Shown: positions 51,770 through 61,525 of the stretch, one piece after another | How positions within the stretch are numbered: position 1 is the first letter of the stretch | Layout of the letters: each line of letters begins with the position of its first letter | DNA from: Halorussus salinus | GTDB lineage: Archaea; Halobacteriota; Halobacteria; Halobacteriales; Haladaptataceae | Direction: 5' to 3' | Length of the DNA: 64,000 nucleotides | Assembly: GCF_004765815.2 (NCBI RefSeq) | Contig: NZ_ML974127.1 | Coordinates: forward strand, 472,917 to 536,916 | Translations under genes and position numbers: made by a program | Notes under the pieces: generated by a model | Told to the model about the DNA's origin: nothing | Database searches by the model: none | Seen by the model: only the letters and a program-made list of their open reading frames with translations

Positions 51770-52171
51770 ATGCAGGGTAACCTACCACCGGAAGCACAAG
51801 AGAAACTCGAAGAACTGCAGGACCTTCAGGAGACCGCACAGCAGGTCGCCGCCCAGAAGAACCAAGCCGAGACTCAGCTCAACGAGGCCGAGACCGCTCT
51901 CGACGAACTGGAAGACATCGACGAGGACACCACGATGTACCGAGAGGTCGGCGAGCTGTTCGTCGAGACCGGCTACGACGAGGCTCAGGACGACCTCGAC
52001 GAGAAGGTAGACAGCCTCGAAATCCGCGTCGAGACCCTCGAAAAGCAGGAGGAGCGCGTCCAAGAGCAGTTCGAGAGCCTCCAGTCCGAGCTTCAGAACA
52101 TGCTCGGCGGCGGTGGCGGCCCCGGCGGCCCGCAGGGACCGGGCATGGGCGGCGGCGCTGGCGGCGCGTAA
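51770..52171 (+). CDS. pfdB: Prefoldin subunit beta
   Basis: A 133-residue coiled-coil chaperone subunit: two helices ([32 protein letters not shown] and [25 protein letters not shown]) joined by a beta hairpin with [12 protein letters not shown]. The Gly-rich tail ([17 protein letters not shown]) is typical in haloarchaea. The gene is followed without a gap by DUF3194, the usual order. Confidence 0.95.
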   Translation: MQGNLPPEAQEKLEELQDLQETAQQVAAQKNQAETQLNEAETALDELEDIDEDTTMYREVGELFVETGYDEAQDDLDEKVDSLEIRVETLEKQEERVQEQFESLQSELQNMLGGGGGPGGPQGPGMGGGAGGA

Positions 52172-52414
52172 ATGCCGACCGATGACGAAGTCGTGCAGAC
52201 GGCCGCCGAGGCCGCCGAGGGACTCATCTTCGCTCGGTTGAAGAACTCGGCGGTGAAGGACTTCGACGTGACCGTCGAGTTCGAGGAGGGCGTCCTCGAC
52301 GTGGACGTGTACCTCAACGCGCCCGAGGCCGACGACGACGAGGAGATAGCCGAGGACGCCGCACTGGCGGCCCAGTCTGCGGTAGACGAGTTGTTCGCCG
52401 ACGCCGAGGAGTGA
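52172..52414 (+). CDS. DUF3194 protein
   Basis: An 80-residue archaeal protein with EVVQTAAEAAEGLIFARLKN and SAVDELFADAEE. The ATG follows the prefoldin stop without a gap (taaatg), so expression is coupled. DUF3194 is always found with prefoldin beta or Pcc1; its role is unknown. Confidence 0.85.
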   Translation: MPTDDEVVQTAAEAAEGLIFARLKNSAVKDFDVTVEFEEGVLDVDVYLNAPEADDDEEIAEDAALAAQSAVDELFADAEE

Positions 52415-52468
52415 CCTCGGACCCGGTTTTTTCGCGGTCGTTTCCCGCCCGGTAGCGGTCGCTTCGGC

Positions 52469-52807
52469 TCAGTACAGCGAGAGGTGGCCGGTCACTTTGT
52501 CCACGAGGTCGTCGTCGGCCGGACCGACCGCCAGCGCCGTGACCGTGCCGGGGTCGAGTTGGGTGTGACCCGCGTCCCGGACGATGGCGTGGGGAATGCC
52601 CTCCGCGCGGGCCTTCTCGGCGAGTTCGAAGAGTTCGCTCTCGCCGTTCGCTTTCACGACGACTTTCTTCTGGCCTCCGCCCTTCCAGCGCTTGCGGGCT
52701 TTCGTGCCGGTCTCCTCGTAGGCCGACAGCGAGGCGTGGGCGACCTGTGCGGCGAGCTTTCCTTGGCCCATGTCGATGTCGGCGCGGGCGACGATGGTCT
52801 GTTTCAT
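52469..52807 (-). CDS. pth2: Peptidyl-tRNA hydrolase Pth2
   Basis: A 112-residue archaeal/eukaryotic-type peptidyl-tRNA hydrolase, which frees stalled peptidyl-tRNA. Visible motifs: [67 protein letters not shown] and [20 protein letters not shown]. Length is usual. It is convergent with DUF3194. Confidence 0.95.
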   Translation of the reverse strand: MKQTIVARADIDMGQGKLAAQVAHASLSAYEETGTKARKRWKGGGQKKVVVKANGESELFELAEKARAEGIPHAIVRDAGHTQLDPGTVTALAVGPADDDLVDKVTGHLSLY

Positions 52808-52888
52808 GCGAAGTCGAACGCGTCGGGACGTTAAATCGGTGGCTACTCGTCGCTCCTCGACCCAACACGACACGCGACCGACAGAATC

Positions 52889-53641
52889 ATGTGGTCGGGT
52901 TCTGCACGGTCGGGCATGGTCCTCAACGCCCTCCTCCGTCCGGACGAGTTCTTCGCCGAACGCGCGCCGGGGCTGAGCCTCGGCCGCGCCGCGGCGGTCG
53001 TTTTCGTCGTCGCCGTGGTCTCGACCGCCGTGGTCGGCGCGTTCGGGTGGACGCTCAGCCAACGTCTCACCGCGACGACCGAGATACCCAACGACGAGCG
53101 CCCGCCCGATTGGGTGTGTGAGGACGAGGCCGACTCGGAGGTAGAAGAGATGGTGCAGGACGGTTGCGACGAACCGAAACAGAAGACCGTCGTCGTCGGC
53201 GACCTGCTGTGGGACGCGTTCAGCGAGCGACTGCCACTGGTGTTCGTCGGCGTCCTGCTGGCGTGGCCCCTCTACGGCGTCGCGCTCCACGTCGGTTCGG
53301 CGCTGGCCGGGGGAAGCGGGTCGTTCACCGACACGCTCGCGGTCGCGGCGTGGGGCATGTTCCCGAGCGCGTTGCAGGCCGTGGTCGGATTCGGACTCCT
53401 GTACGCCGCGCTCGGTGGCATCGACCTCGCGGGGTCGGACCCCGAGATGCTGGCCTCGCAGATACGGTCGCTGACCGAGCGCGCGCAGGGTGATACGGCC
53501 CTCCTCTCGCTTGCCGGGGCGGTCTGGCAGGGGTACGTCTGGACGTTCGGCCTGAAGCGCGCCCGCGACCTCTCGACCGGCGGTGCGGCGTTCGCGGGTG
53601 GCGGCGTCGCCGTCGTGGTCTTCCTGTTGAGTCTCGTCTGA
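52889..53641 (+). CDS. Yip1-family membrane protein
   Basis: A 250-residue protein with four or five helices: [67 protein letters not shown] and a C-terminal pair. An acidic loop with Cys ([16 protein letters not shown]) lies between helices 1 and 2. The second ATG (52916) may be the true start ([19 protein letters not shown]). The family is common in haloarchaea; function unclear. Confidence 0.72.
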   Translation: MWSGSARSGMVLNALLRPDEFFAERAPGLSLGRAAAVVFVVAVVSTAVVGAFGWTLSQRLTATTEIPNDERPPDWVCEDEADSEVEEMVQDGCDEPKQKTVVVGDLLWDAFSERLPLVFVGVLLAWPLYGVALHVGSALAGGSGSFTDTLAVAAWGMFPSALQAVVGFGLLYAALGGIDLAGSDPEMLASQIRSLTERAQGDTALLSLAGAVWQGYVWTFGLKRARDLSTGGAAFAGGGVAVVVFLLSLV

Positions 53642-53778
53642 GTCGCCGGTGAATCTCGCTCGGGTCGCTGTCGAGTCTCGTTTGAGCCACCGTCGAGTCT
53701 CGGCTCCGTCGCGCTCGTGGGCGCTCCCGGCGGATTCGGACCGCCACGCTTTACCTCCCTCCCGCCTCCCCTTCGAGT

Positions 53779-54384
53779 ATGATACTCTCGGACGCCGACA
53801 TCCTCGACCGGATGGAGGCTGGCGACCTCGTGGTCGAACCGCTGGACGACCCCGACTTGCAGATTCAGCCCGCGAGCGTGGACCTGCGACTCGGCCGCGA
53901 GTTTCTGGAGTTCCAGCGCACGAACATCCCCTGCATCCACCCGACGAGCGAACAGGAGGTCTCGGAGTACGTCACCGAGACCGTCGTCGAGGAGGGCGAC
54001 GACTTCATCCTCCATCCCGGCGACTTCGTGCTGGGGACGACCAAAGAGCGCGTCGAGATTCCCGCCGACCTCATCGCCCACGTCGAGGGCCGGTCGTCGC
54101 TCGGTCGCCTCGCGGTCGTCGTCCACGCCACCGCGGGCCTCTGTGACCCCGGTTACGAGGGCCAGATTACCCTCGAACTGTCGAATCTGGGGACCGCGCC
54201 GGTCGCGCTCGAACCCGGCATGCGCGTCTCCCAACTGACGTTCACCGAACTCAAGACGCCCGCCGACCGCCCGTACGGCGAGGAGCGCGGGTCGAAGTAT
54301 CAGGGCCAGTCCGGACCGCAGGCCTCGCGCATCCAGAGCGACCACGAGTTCGGCGGCGACCAGAAGTCGGGTGATTCGGCGTGA
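53779..54384 (+). CDS. dcd: dCTP deaminase
   Basis: A 201-residue dCTP deaminase, making dUTP for thymidylate synthesis: [63 protein letters not shown] (catalytic Glu region) and [20 protein letters not shown]. The tail is Gln/Ser-rich. The stop overlaps the start of the following regulator gene (GTGA). Confidence 0.93.
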   Translation: MILSDADILDRMEAGDLVVEPLDDPDLQIQPASVDLRLGREFLEFQRTNIPCIHPTSEQEVSEYVTETVVEEGDDFILHPGDFVLGTTKERVEIPADLIAHVEGRSSLGRLAVVVHATAGLCDPGYEGQITLELSNLGTAPVALEPGMRVSQLTFTELKTPADRPYGEERGSKYQGQSGPQASRIQSDHEFGGDQKSGDSA

Positions 54385-55280
54385 GGTTCGCCGAGGAGAT
54401 CGTCGTCGAGGAGTTCCTCCCGACGGTCCGGTCGATGCTCGCGGAAGACCTGCGCGACCGGGGCCTGACCCAGAGCGAGGTCGCGGACCTGCTGGGCATT
54501 AGCCAGAGCGCCGTCTCGAAGTACGCCAACGGCGAGGTCGAGCGCAACGAGCGGGTCCTCGCCGACGAGCGCGTGCGGAACCTCGTCGCGCGACTCGGCG
54601 AGGGGCTCGCGGAGGGGACGATGAGTCGCGTCGAGGCGCTGGTCGAGATAGAGATTCTGATTCGGCGACTCGAAGACCGGGACCTCGTGGCCGAGATTCA
54701 CGAGGCCGAGATGCCCGAACTCGCGGGCCACGGCGGCGATTTCAACGTCCACGACCCCGAGGGCGACCTCCGGACGACCGAGCGCGTCCGGTCGTCGCTC
54801 CGCCGAGGCCTGACCATCGTGGAGAGTACCAGCGGGTTCTCCTCGCTCATCCCCGCGGTGGGTTCGAACCTCTGTGAGTGTACGCCCGACGCCGACGGCA
54901 TCGACGACGTGGCGGGCGTGCCGGGCCGCATCTTCGACGTGAAGGGGCAGGCGACCATCCCCTCCGAACCCGAGTTCGGCGTGAGCGAACACGTCGCCTC
55001 GCTCCTGCTGGCCGCGCGTCGCCACGGGAGCGACGCCCGCGCGGCGCTGAACGTCCGCTACTCGCCGGACATCGTGGCGGCGCTCGAAGAGTTGGGCCAC
55101 GCCACCGCCGAGTTCGAGGCCGAGTACGACGACTTGGACGCGGTGGTCGGCGCGGCCCTCGCCGAGACGCCCGACGCCGCCGTCCTCTATCACACCGGCG
55201 GCTACGGCATCGAACCCATCGTCTACCTGCTGGGCGAGGACGCCGAGGAGGTCGCGGTGATGGCGCGCGAACTGCTCTGA
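54381..55280 (+). CDS. thiR: HTH-ThiN transcription regulator (ThiR-like)
   Basis: A 299-residue protein: N-terminal XRE-type HTH ([35 protein letters not shown], about 20-55), a linker helix and a C-terminal ThiN (thiamine-phosphate synthase-like) domain (about 125-295) with [30 protein letters not shown]. In haloarchaea such HTH-ThiN proteins are thiamine-responsive repressors (ThiR). No thi genes are adjacent. It is cotranslated with dcd. Confidence 0.82.
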   Translation: MRFAEEIVVEEFLPTVRSMLAEDLRDRGLTQSEVADLLGISQSAVSKYANGEVERNERVLADERVRNLVARLGEGLAEGTMSRVEALVEIEILIRRLEDRDLVAEIHEAEMPELAGHGGDFNVHDPEGDLRTTERVRSSLRRGLTIVESTSGFSSLIPAVGSNLCECTPDADGIDDVAGVPGRIFDVKGQATIPSEPEFGVSEHVASLLLAARRHGSDARAALNVRYSPDIVAALEELGHATAEFEAEYDDLDAVVGAALAETPDAAVLYHTGGYGIEPIVYLLGEDAEEVAVMARELL

Positions 55281-55284
55281 ACGC

Positions 55285-55533
55285 TCAGTCCAGCGGTCGG
55301 TTCCGGAGCAGAATCTCGCCGTCGTCGCGCTCGTCCACCGAGTCCGAGTCGAGCGCGAACGCCTCGTCGTCGGCCTCGTGGCTCCCCCAGTCGAGTTTCG
55401 CCTTGAGTTCTTCGGCGAGGCTCGGGTCGGGTTCGACGTACGCGTCGCCGCCCCGGACTTCGGTGACGACGCCGATTTTCTTGCGGTCGGCGTCGAAGAC
55501 GGACGAACCCTCGTCGGCTTCGGTGAACTCCAT
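55285..55533 (-). CDS. PRC-barrel-like small protein
   Basis: An 82-residue protein: MEFTEADEGSSVFDADRKKIGVVTEVRGGDAYVEPDPSLAEELKAKLDW with the beta strands of a PRC-barrel and a short acidic tail ending in LRNRPLD. PRC-barrel proteins in haloarchaea are thought to stabilise RNA or membranes (CdpB and relatives). ATG at 55533 matches the family start; longer open sequence upstream is not protein-like. Confidence 0.6.
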   Translation of the reverse strand: MEFTEADEGSSVFDADRKKIGVVTEVRGGDAYVEPDPSLAEELKAKLDWGSHEADDEAFALDSDSVDERDDGEILLRNRPLD

Positions 55534-55717
55534 GCGCCGAGTTCGACCCGCTGGCGGAAGACGGCTACGGCCGGTCCGCTGGGTCTCGCCACGTCCCCGG
55601 TCCGCCGAGTCTCGCGGTGCCTTCGGTCCGACGGAGTTCCCGACACGTGTCCCTATTCCTACGCGCTCCGACACGAAAACGGGTGCGTTTATGTCCCCGC
55701 ACCAGCCTTGCACACGC

Positions 55718-56149
55718 ATGGACGCGAGTCGTTCGCTTCGGTGGGCAGTCTACTACGTCGTCCTCGCCGGAATCGCCACCGCGGTCGGCGGTGCGCTGGT
55801 CGGCGGAGGAGTCGTCTTGGGCATCGCAGACGGGTACGGGCAACTGGCCGACGGCGCGGCGCTGACGACCGCGCTGGCGACCGCCGCGCCGGGTCTCACG
55901 CTGGCGCTGTTGGGCGTCGTCGTCTGGGCGGTCGGCTCCGTCACGGCGTTCGTGCGGGTGTTCACCGCCGCCGTCGAGGAGCAGATGCGCGAACGCTTCG
56001 ACGGCGAGCGGGTCAAGAGCGAGATTCTGTCGGTGCTGGACGAACGCCTCTCGGAGGTCGAACACGATGTCTCGGAGACGCGCCGTCAGATCTCGGAGTT
56101 GAAACGCGAGGAGTCCGCCGACGAGTTCCAGTTCGGCGAACAGCAGTAG
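55718..56149 (+). CDS. Small membrane protein with C-terminal coiled coil
   Basis: A 143-residue protein: two hydrophobic helices (about 8-32 and 47-80), then a long charged helix (EEQMRERFDGERVKSEILSVLDERLSEVEHDVSETRRQISELKREE), predicted coiled coil. A TATA-like gtttatg lies about 28 bases upstream of the ATG at 55718, favouring that start over ATG 55691. Function unknown. Confidence 0.6.
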   Translation: MDASRSLRWAVYYVVLAGIATAVGGALVGGGVVLGIADGYGQLADGAALTTALATAAPGLTLALLGVVVWAVGSVTAFVRVFTAAVEEQMRERFDGERVKSEILSVLDERLSEVEHDVSETRRQISELKREESADEFQFGEQQ

Positions 56150-56308
56150 CCGACGAGCGGAGTCGAACCCGCTCCGGGAGCGGCCGCTCGGGAACATAAA
56201 GCAACTGTAGAAAACGTATTTTGTTTCCGAGAGCAATCTATAGGCATCTTTGTGAGCTATTCGCGGAGCGGGGCAACTTTTCTACCGGCGCGGCCCGAGT
56301 CACCGACC

Positions 56309-57391
56309 ATGAACGACGCCGACCGTGCAGGTTTGGAGACCGAGGCCGACCACCCAAACTCGGAGACCGAGGCCGACCACCCAAACTCGGAAACCGACGA
56401 CTACGCGGCGGTCGTCGCCGAGGCCGACCGCGACCTGCCGCCCGAGACCGTCGCCGCGATGGTCGGCGAGATTCGCCCGTCGTGGTCGGTCCGGGAGGCC
56501 GCGCCCGCCGAGGAGGGAACCGACGTGGTGTACTTCGTCACCGCCGAGATGCCCGACGGTCCCCGCGAGTGCGTCCTGAAGGCCTGCGAGTTCCTCGACC
56601 CGCGGGCGTTCCGGCCCGAACCGCACCTGATGGAGGCGGTCGGCCGCCGGACCGAGATTCCCGTCCCGGCGGTCGTCGGCGCGGTGGACGACCACCCCGA
56701 CCTGCCCGCGCCGTGCTACCTGATGGAGCGGTGCGACGGCGCGGTCCGCGAAGGGGCGGCCCGCGACCTCCCGGCGGCCGCCATCGAGCGACTGGCCCGC
56801 GATGCCGGGCGCTATCTGGCGCAACTCCACGCGCTCGGCGAGTTCGAGGCCTTCGGTACCGTTCTCCTCGGGCGCGACGCCCGTCGGGAGGGCCGCGCCA
56901 GCGGCCTGACAGTGGCGGACCGCGACTCGCCCGCCGGAGAGCGCGTCCTGACCACCGACGAGTCGGCGACCGACTCGTGGCGCGAGCGCGTCGAGGAGGT
57001 CGTCGCCAGCACCCGCGGCGAGTTCCACGACCGGTTCGCGGACCTCGAATCCGACCTCCGGGCGGCCGTCGAGTCGCGCCTCGACGCGCTCGACGGCGAG
57101 TTCGACGCGGTTCTCGGCGACGACGACTACCGACTCGGGAACCTGCTGGTGGACCCCGAGACCGGCGAGACGCGCGCGGTCCTCGACTGGGGGAACTCCT
57201 CGACGCTCGAACCGCAGTACAACCTCGTGCTGACCGAGCAACACCTGAGCGACTGGGCGCGCCACGGCGACCCGCGCCGCGAGCGCGTCCGCGTGGCACT
57301 CCGGGAAGGGTATCTGGACGCGAGCGACCGCGACGAACGAGAGGAGGCCGCGGAGATGCACCGTCTCGCGGTCCGGGAACTGGTCGAGTGA
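56309..57391 (+). CDS. Aminoglycoside-phosphotransferase-like kinase
   Basis: This 360-residue protein has the APH-type kinase fold: N-lobe with EEGTDVVYFVTAEMPDGPRECVLKACEF, hinge YLMERCDGAV, and the catalytic loop GDDDYRLGNLLVD followed by ETRAVLDWGNSSTLEPQYNL. The catalytic Asp-x(4)-Asn pair is present, although the usual preceding HG is GD here. Its substrate is unknown (antibiotic-like compounds, choline or sugar in relatives). The N-terminus contains a 9-residue duplication (ETEADHPNS twice). Confidence 0.82.
   Translation: MNDADRAGLETEADHPNSETEADHPNSETDDYAAVVAEADRDLPPETVAAMVGEIRPSWSVREAAPAEEGTDVVYFVTAEMPDGPRECVLKACEFLDPRAFRPEPHLMEAVGRRTEIPVPAVVGAVDDHPDLPAPCYLMERCDGAVREGAARDLPAAAIERLARDAGRYLAQLHALGEFEAFGTVLLGRDARREGRASGLTVADRDSPAGERVLTTDESATDSWRERVEEVVASTRGEFHDRFADLESDLRAAVESRLDALDGEFDAVLGDDDYRLGNLLVDPETGETRAVLDWGNSSTLEPQYNLVLTEQHLSDWARHGDPRRERVRVALREGYLDASDRDEREEAAEMHRLAVRELVE
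56335..56388 (+). repeat. 27-base direct repeat at the 5' end of the phosphotransferase gene
   Basis: The 27-base unit beginning ggagaccgaggccgaccacc is present in tandem (56335-56361 and 56362-56388), giving an in-frame nine-residue duplication. It is recent-looking, as the copies are identical. Confidence 0.9.
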
Positions 57392-57610
57392 CGGCGAGGA
57401 GATGCGACGCGGATAGCGTGGAGAGGCTGTCCGTCGGGATTGAACGTCGGAGTCACAGCATCGCGACAGCAACGCGAACCGCCCTGATGCCGACTCCACG
57501 GAGTCCACCGCACAGCACCGCCACCGCACAGCACCGCGGCCGCACGCCTCGTTCCTCCCCACCCTCCTGCGGTCCTCGCTTCACTGCGGTCCTCGTTCCC
57601 TCGCGCGGAT

Positions 57611-57637
57611 GGGCGTGACCCGCGAGCGGTCACGCCC
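57611..57637 (+). terminator. 9-base-pair hairpin between the phosphotransferase and PhzF genes
   Basis: GGGCGTGAC, 9 bases, GTCACGCCC lies in the 284-base region between the convergent genes at 57391 and 57676. The rest of this region holds short repeats (accgcacagcaccgc; tgcggtcctcg) but no gene. Confidence 0.45.
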
Positions 57638-57675
57638 GCACGCGCCGGAATTTCTGTCCAATCGAGCGAACGAAC

Positions 57676-58584
57676 TCAGGCCTCGATGATGTCGTCGCCG
57701 TCGTCCATCTCGGGCACCCGCAACTCGCCGTCGAGCGCGCTGGCGGCCCGTCCGCCGACGCGGACCTCGTCGCCGACGCGAACGCGGACGTGGCCCGGCC
57801 GGTCAACGAAGTGGCCCTGCTCGAAGACCATCTCGTCGGGCAGTCCCTCGCCGTCGAAGGCCTCGAACTCCCGGAGGTAGGCCCCCGTCGCGCCGCTGGC
57901 GGTGCCGGTCACGGGGTCCTCCGGGACGCCCGCGGCGGGCGCGAACATCCGCCCGTGGAGCGTCGAGTCGCGGTCGAGCGCGTCGAAGCTGAACGCGTAG
58001 ATTCCGGTCGCCCCGACCTCCTCGGTCAGGGCCTCGACCGTCCCGAGGTCGGGGTCCATCGCGCTGACGTGTTCGAGGAAGTTGACCGGCACGACGAGGA
58101 ACGGGAGACCGGTCGAGGAGACCGCCAGCGGGAGGTCGGCACCCACGTCTTCCATCGCGGCGTGGTCGATGCCGAGCGCGTCGCCGACCCGCTCGTAGCT
58201 CACGTCCACGCGGCGAATCTCGGGCGCGTCTTGGGTCATCCAGACCGTGCCGTCGGACTCGATTTCGATTTCGAGGACCCCGACGTTGGTTTCGAGGCTG
58301 TGGGTGCCGGGCGAGATTTCGCCCTCCTCCAGTAGGTAGGCGTGGGACGCGATGGTCGCGTGGCCGCAGAGGTCCACCTCGGTCGTCGGCGTGAAGTAGC
58401 GGACTCGGCGGTCGGCCTCGTCGCTCGTTCGGAAGAAGGCGGTCTCGCTCACGGCCAACTCCGCGGCGATGGCCTGCATCTGGCTCTCGGCGAGTCCGTC
58501 GGCGTCGGGGACCACTCCGGCGGCGTTCCCGGCAAACGGTTCGTCGGTGAAGGCGTCTACCTGAAGGGCGCGTCGCGTCTCCAT
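57676..58584 (-). CDS. PhzF-family protein
   Basis: A 302-residue protein of the phenazine-biosynthesis PhzF/diaminopimelate-epimerase fold. Start VDAFTDEPFAGNAAGVVPDADGL and SETAFFRTSDEADRRVRYFTPTTEVDLCGHATIASH match the family; the Glu of SETAFF is the usual catalytic residue. GMFAPAAGVPEDPVTGTASGA (here RMFAPAAG...) is the second-half signature. Substrate unknown; phenazine genes are absent. Confidence 0.9.
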   Translation of the reverse strand: METRRALQVDAFTDEPFAGNAAGVVPDADGLAESQMQAIAAELAVSETAFFRTSDEADRRVRYFTPTTEVDLCGHATIASHAYLLEEGEISPGTHSLETNVGVLEIEIESDGTVWMTQDAPEIRRVDVSYERVGDALGIDHAAMEDVGADLPLAVSSTGLPFLVVPVNFLEHVSAMDPDLGTVEALTEEVGATGIYAFSFDALDRDSTLHGRMFAPAAGVPEDPVTGTASGATGAYLREFEAFDGEGLPDEMVFEQGHFVDRPGHVRVRVGDEVRVGGRAASALDGELRVPEMDDGDDIIEA

Positions 58585-58651
58585 GCTCGCACCGTGGACC
58601 GCGCCGCCCTTAGTTGGTTCGTCGCCCCCGCCGCTCCCTTCCGTCCGAGAG

Positions 58652-60058
58652 TCAGTCCTCGAGGAGATACCCGCCAGTCACCGACACGTCGAACGACTCG
58701 CCCGCCTCCGCCGGGGCCGTCACCGATACCCTAATATCGCGGACGTACCGGCCTTCTCGACCCTCGCCGCCGTCTTCTCCGTCGCCGTCTTCCTCGCCGC
58801 CGTCTCGCCGGTCGTCCTCGCGCAACTCGAAGCGATACCGGTCGCCGCCGACTTCCAGCCACGCGCGGCCGGTCGCGGACCCGACGACGGTCGCAGTCGC
58901 CTCGACCGTCTCGCCGGGACCGGGCGATTCGCTCACCGTCAGCGACCGGAGGGTCAACTCGGGCGTGGCCGTCGGGAGCGAGACGGTCTCCTCGAAGGTT
59001 CGGAGGAACGTCGGGGTGTCGTCGCCGTCGGTTCCGTTACGTCCGTCGCCACCTCCACCGCCCTCGCCGCCGCTTTCGCCGTCACCGCCGTCTCCTCCAT
59101 CGCCTGCTTCGCCAGTCAGCAACTCGACGCCGAGCGCCGACTCCACGTTTCCGATCTTGTTACAGATGGTCTGGTTCGCCGACCCGGCGAACAGCAGGCC
59201 GACGAGTTCGCCGCTCTCGTCGCGGAAGACCGGCGACCCGCTGTCGCCGCCCTGCGACATCGGCCCGGCGATAATCTGGTCCCGTAGCGTGACGGTCCCG
59301 TGGTCCGGCCCGAAGTTCACCCGGACGCTCGCGCCGACGGCTTCGACCGTCCCGGACGTGACGCCGGTCGTCCGGCCGGTCTTCGTCACGGTCTCGCCTC
59401 TGAGCGACCGGTAGTCGTCGCGGCGAATCGCGGTCGGCCACTCGTCGGGGAGTTCGTGGTACTCGGGCGCTTCCCGGTCTGGGTCGGCCGAGCGCGCGGC
59501 CACGTCCACGGTCACACCCTCCTCGACGGGGACGTATCCGCGGAGTTCGCCCACCTTGTCGTCGGGCAGACTGCCGCCGTCGCGGGGCGAGGGCTGGACG
59601 ACGGGCGCGCCGAACTCCGCCTCGTTGACCAGCGCGTAAACGTGGTTGTTGCTCAGGCGAACGACCTCGCCGGAGTCGGTCCCGTCGGCCCAGTTCCCGG
59701 CCGCGGTGTCGGTCACGCGGGCGGGGTACGGCCCGGCGGTCGCGGCCGTCGAGTCGGCGTTTATCTCGCTGACGCCCGCGACGACCGGCCGGTGGCGGTC
59801 CTTGCGGTCGCTCTCGGCGTCGGGAATCTCGACCGCGGCGAGCGCGTCGAACCCCTCGCGCTCGTCGCCGTAGCCCGTATCGACCACCTCGACGTTTCGG
59901 TCGGGGACTCGCTTGGTCACGTCGTCCTCGTCGGTCAGTTCTTCGGGGTCGAGTTTCTGGGAGACGTACACCCGCACGGTGTCGGTCTCCTCGTCGTATT
60001 CGACGCCGAGTACGTTCCGGCAGTCGAGCAAGTGTTCGAAGTCTTCTGAACTCGGCAT
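58652..60058 (-). CDS. Trypsin-like serine protease without signal peptide
   Basis: A 468-residue protein with a chymotrypsin-like catalytic domain (about 90-310): His139 in LSNNHVYALVNE, probable Asp185 in VTVDVAARSA and Ser273 in MSQGGDSGSPVFRDESGELVGLLFAGS. A Gly/Asp linker (GDGGDGGDGESGGEGGGGG) and a C-terminal CARDB/Ig-like domain (about 365-465) follow. There is no signal peptide, so it would act inside the cell, unlike most haloarchaeal proteases. The layout resembles NAL1-type proteases. Confidence 0.82.
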   Translation of the reverse strand: MPSSEDFEHLLDCRNVLGVEYDEETDTVRVYVSQKLDPEELTDEDDVTKRVPDRNVEVVDTGYGDEREGFDALAAVEIPDAESDRKDRHRPVVAGVSEINADSTAATAGPYPARVTDTAAGNWADGTDSGEVVRLSNNHVYALVNEAEFGAPVVQPSPRDGGSLPDDKVGELRGYVPVEEGVTVDVAARSADPDREAPEYHELPDEWPTAIRRDDYRSLRGETVTKTGRTTGVTSGTVEAVGASVRVNFGPDHGTVTLRDQIIAGPMSQGGDSGSPVFRDESGELVGLLFAGSANQTICNKIGNVESALGVELLTGEAGDGGDGGDGESGGEGGGGGDGRNGTDGDDTPTFLRTFEETVSLPTATPELTLRSLTVSESPGPGETVEATATVVGSATGRAWLEVGGDRYRFELREDDRRDGGEEDGDGEDGGEGREGRYVRDIRVSVTAPAEAGESFDVSVTGGYLLED

Positions 60059-60241
60059 GGCACACCTCCGGGGTTTCGCACCCCGAGAGCGTAATTTGAG
60101 GGCGCGCGCGACAATAGTAGTACCGGCGGCGCGGACGATGGTATCGCCGGGACCGGTCCTGACAGCCGCGTGAACGCCCGAGGCGGCGGGAAATCCACCT
60201 GTAAACGGTTAAGTGTGCAGGGCCTCGATTTGCGAGGTGGT

Positions 60242-60952
60242 ATGAGCGAACTCCCCGACGAGTTCAAGTGTACGATTACGAACTGGGAGTATATCTACGG
60301 TCTCTGCCGCGATGTCAGCGACCAAGTGAAACACGACTCGTTCGACCCCGACGTGGTGGTCGCGCTGGCCCGCGGCGGGTGGTTCGCGGGGCGGTGTATC
60401 TGTGACTTCTTGGGGATGGACGACCTGACGAGTCTCAAGATGGAACACTACGTCGGGACCGCCGAGAAGTCGGCGGAACCCGAGGTACGCTATCCGATGC
60501 CGGAGGGGAGCGTCGAGGGCAAGGACGTACTCATCATCGACGACATCGCCGACACCGGCGGGTCCATCGAGCGTGCCGAGGAGTACGTCACCGACCGGGA
60601 CGCCGGGGAGGTCCGGACCGCGACCCTCCAGTTGCTCCAGACCAGCGAGTTCGAACCGGACTACATCGGGGAGCGACTGGATGAATGGGCGTGGATTGTG
60701 TATCCGTGGAACTTCATCGAGGACATGATAGACATCACCAGCGGCGTGATGGACAAGGCCGACGGCGACCGCTTCACGACCGAGGAGATTCGCCACCTCC
60801 TCAGCGACTTCCACGACGTGGAGCGAATCGAGATGGAGATCGCCCAACCCGACCGGATGGACGAGGTACTGGAAGAGATGGTCCGGCGGGACGTGCTGGC
60901 CGACGAGGGCGACGAGTGGCGACTCGTGGCTAACGAGGGCGTGGGGGCCTGA
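60242..60952 (+). CDS. Phosphoribosyltransferase-like protein
   Basis: A 236-residue protein: PDVVVALARGGWFAGRCICDFLG starts the fold and VLIIDDIADTGGSIERAEEYV is the PRPP-binding motif (Asp-Asp plus TGGS). The C-terminal about 70 residues (RFTTEEIRHLLSDFHDVERIEM) resemble a small winged-helix-like tail, as in haloarchaeal HGPRTase-like proteins. A TATA-like ggttaagt lies about 30 bases before the ATG. Nucleobase specificity is not visible. Confidence 0.88.
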   Translation: MSELPDEFKCTITNWEYIYGLCRDVSDQVKHDSFDPDVVVALARGGWFAGRCICDFLGMDDLTSLKMEHYVGTAEKSAEPEVRYPMPEGSVEGKDVLIIDDIADTGGSIERAEEYVTDRDAGEVRTATLQLLQTSEFEPDYIGERLDEWAWIVYPWNFIEDMIDITSGVMDKADGDRFTTEEIRHLLSDFHDVERIEMEIAQPDRMDEVLEEMVRRDVLADEGDEWRLVANEGVGA

Positions 60953-61083
60953 GGCCGGGTCGTCGCTCGGGTCCTTCTCGGACCGGCCGACGCGCGGTGC
61001 CGAGTCGAGTCCCCGGACGAACCGAACCGCCGGACGAGTCGAATTACTGAACGTTTAACTCGGTCGGCGCGAATCCCGACGAC

Positions 61084-61422
61084 ATGCGAGAGTACCTGTA
61101 TCTCGGTGCCGCCATCGCCGCCGAGGTGACCGGCACCACGGCGCTCAAGTTCTCGGAGGGGTTCACGAACGCCGTCCCGTCGCTGGTCGTGGTCGTCGGC
61201 TACGTCGGGTCGTTCTACCTCCTGAGTCTCACCCTACAGGAGCTACCGATAGGGCTGGTGTACGCGACGTGGTCGGCCGTCGGCATCGTCGCCGCGGCGC
61301 TCCTCGGCGTGGTCCTGTTCGACGAGCCGATAGACGCCGCGGGACTCCTCGGGATGGCGCTCGTCGTCGGCGGCGTCGTCGTCCTGAACGTCTTCTCGGA
61401 CGCCTACAACCCCGCTCACTGA
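61084..61422 (+). CDS. Small multidrug resistance (SMR) transporter
   Basis: The 112-residue four-helix SMR-type efflux protein: YLYLGAAIAAEVTGTTALKFSEGF with the essential Glu14, then GSFYLLSLTLQELPIGLVYATWSAVGIVAAALLG and a last helix GLLGMALVVGGVVVLNVF. It should exchange protons for lipophilic cations. Single gene; no regulator adjacent. Confidence 0.92.
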   Translation: MREYLYLGAAIAAEVTGTTALKFSEGFTNAVPSLVVVVGYVGSFYLLSLTLQELPIGLVYATWSAVGIVAAALLGVVLFDEPIDAAGLLGMALVVGGVVVLNVFSDAYNPAH

Positions 61423-61525
61423 CGCTCGACCGGACCCGAGCGATTGGCTCGCCGTTTCCTCCGGGAGTTTCGGTCCACGGTCCGGAAGGGTAGCCGTTTA
61501 GTACCTACCGACGCGACTGTCGGGC

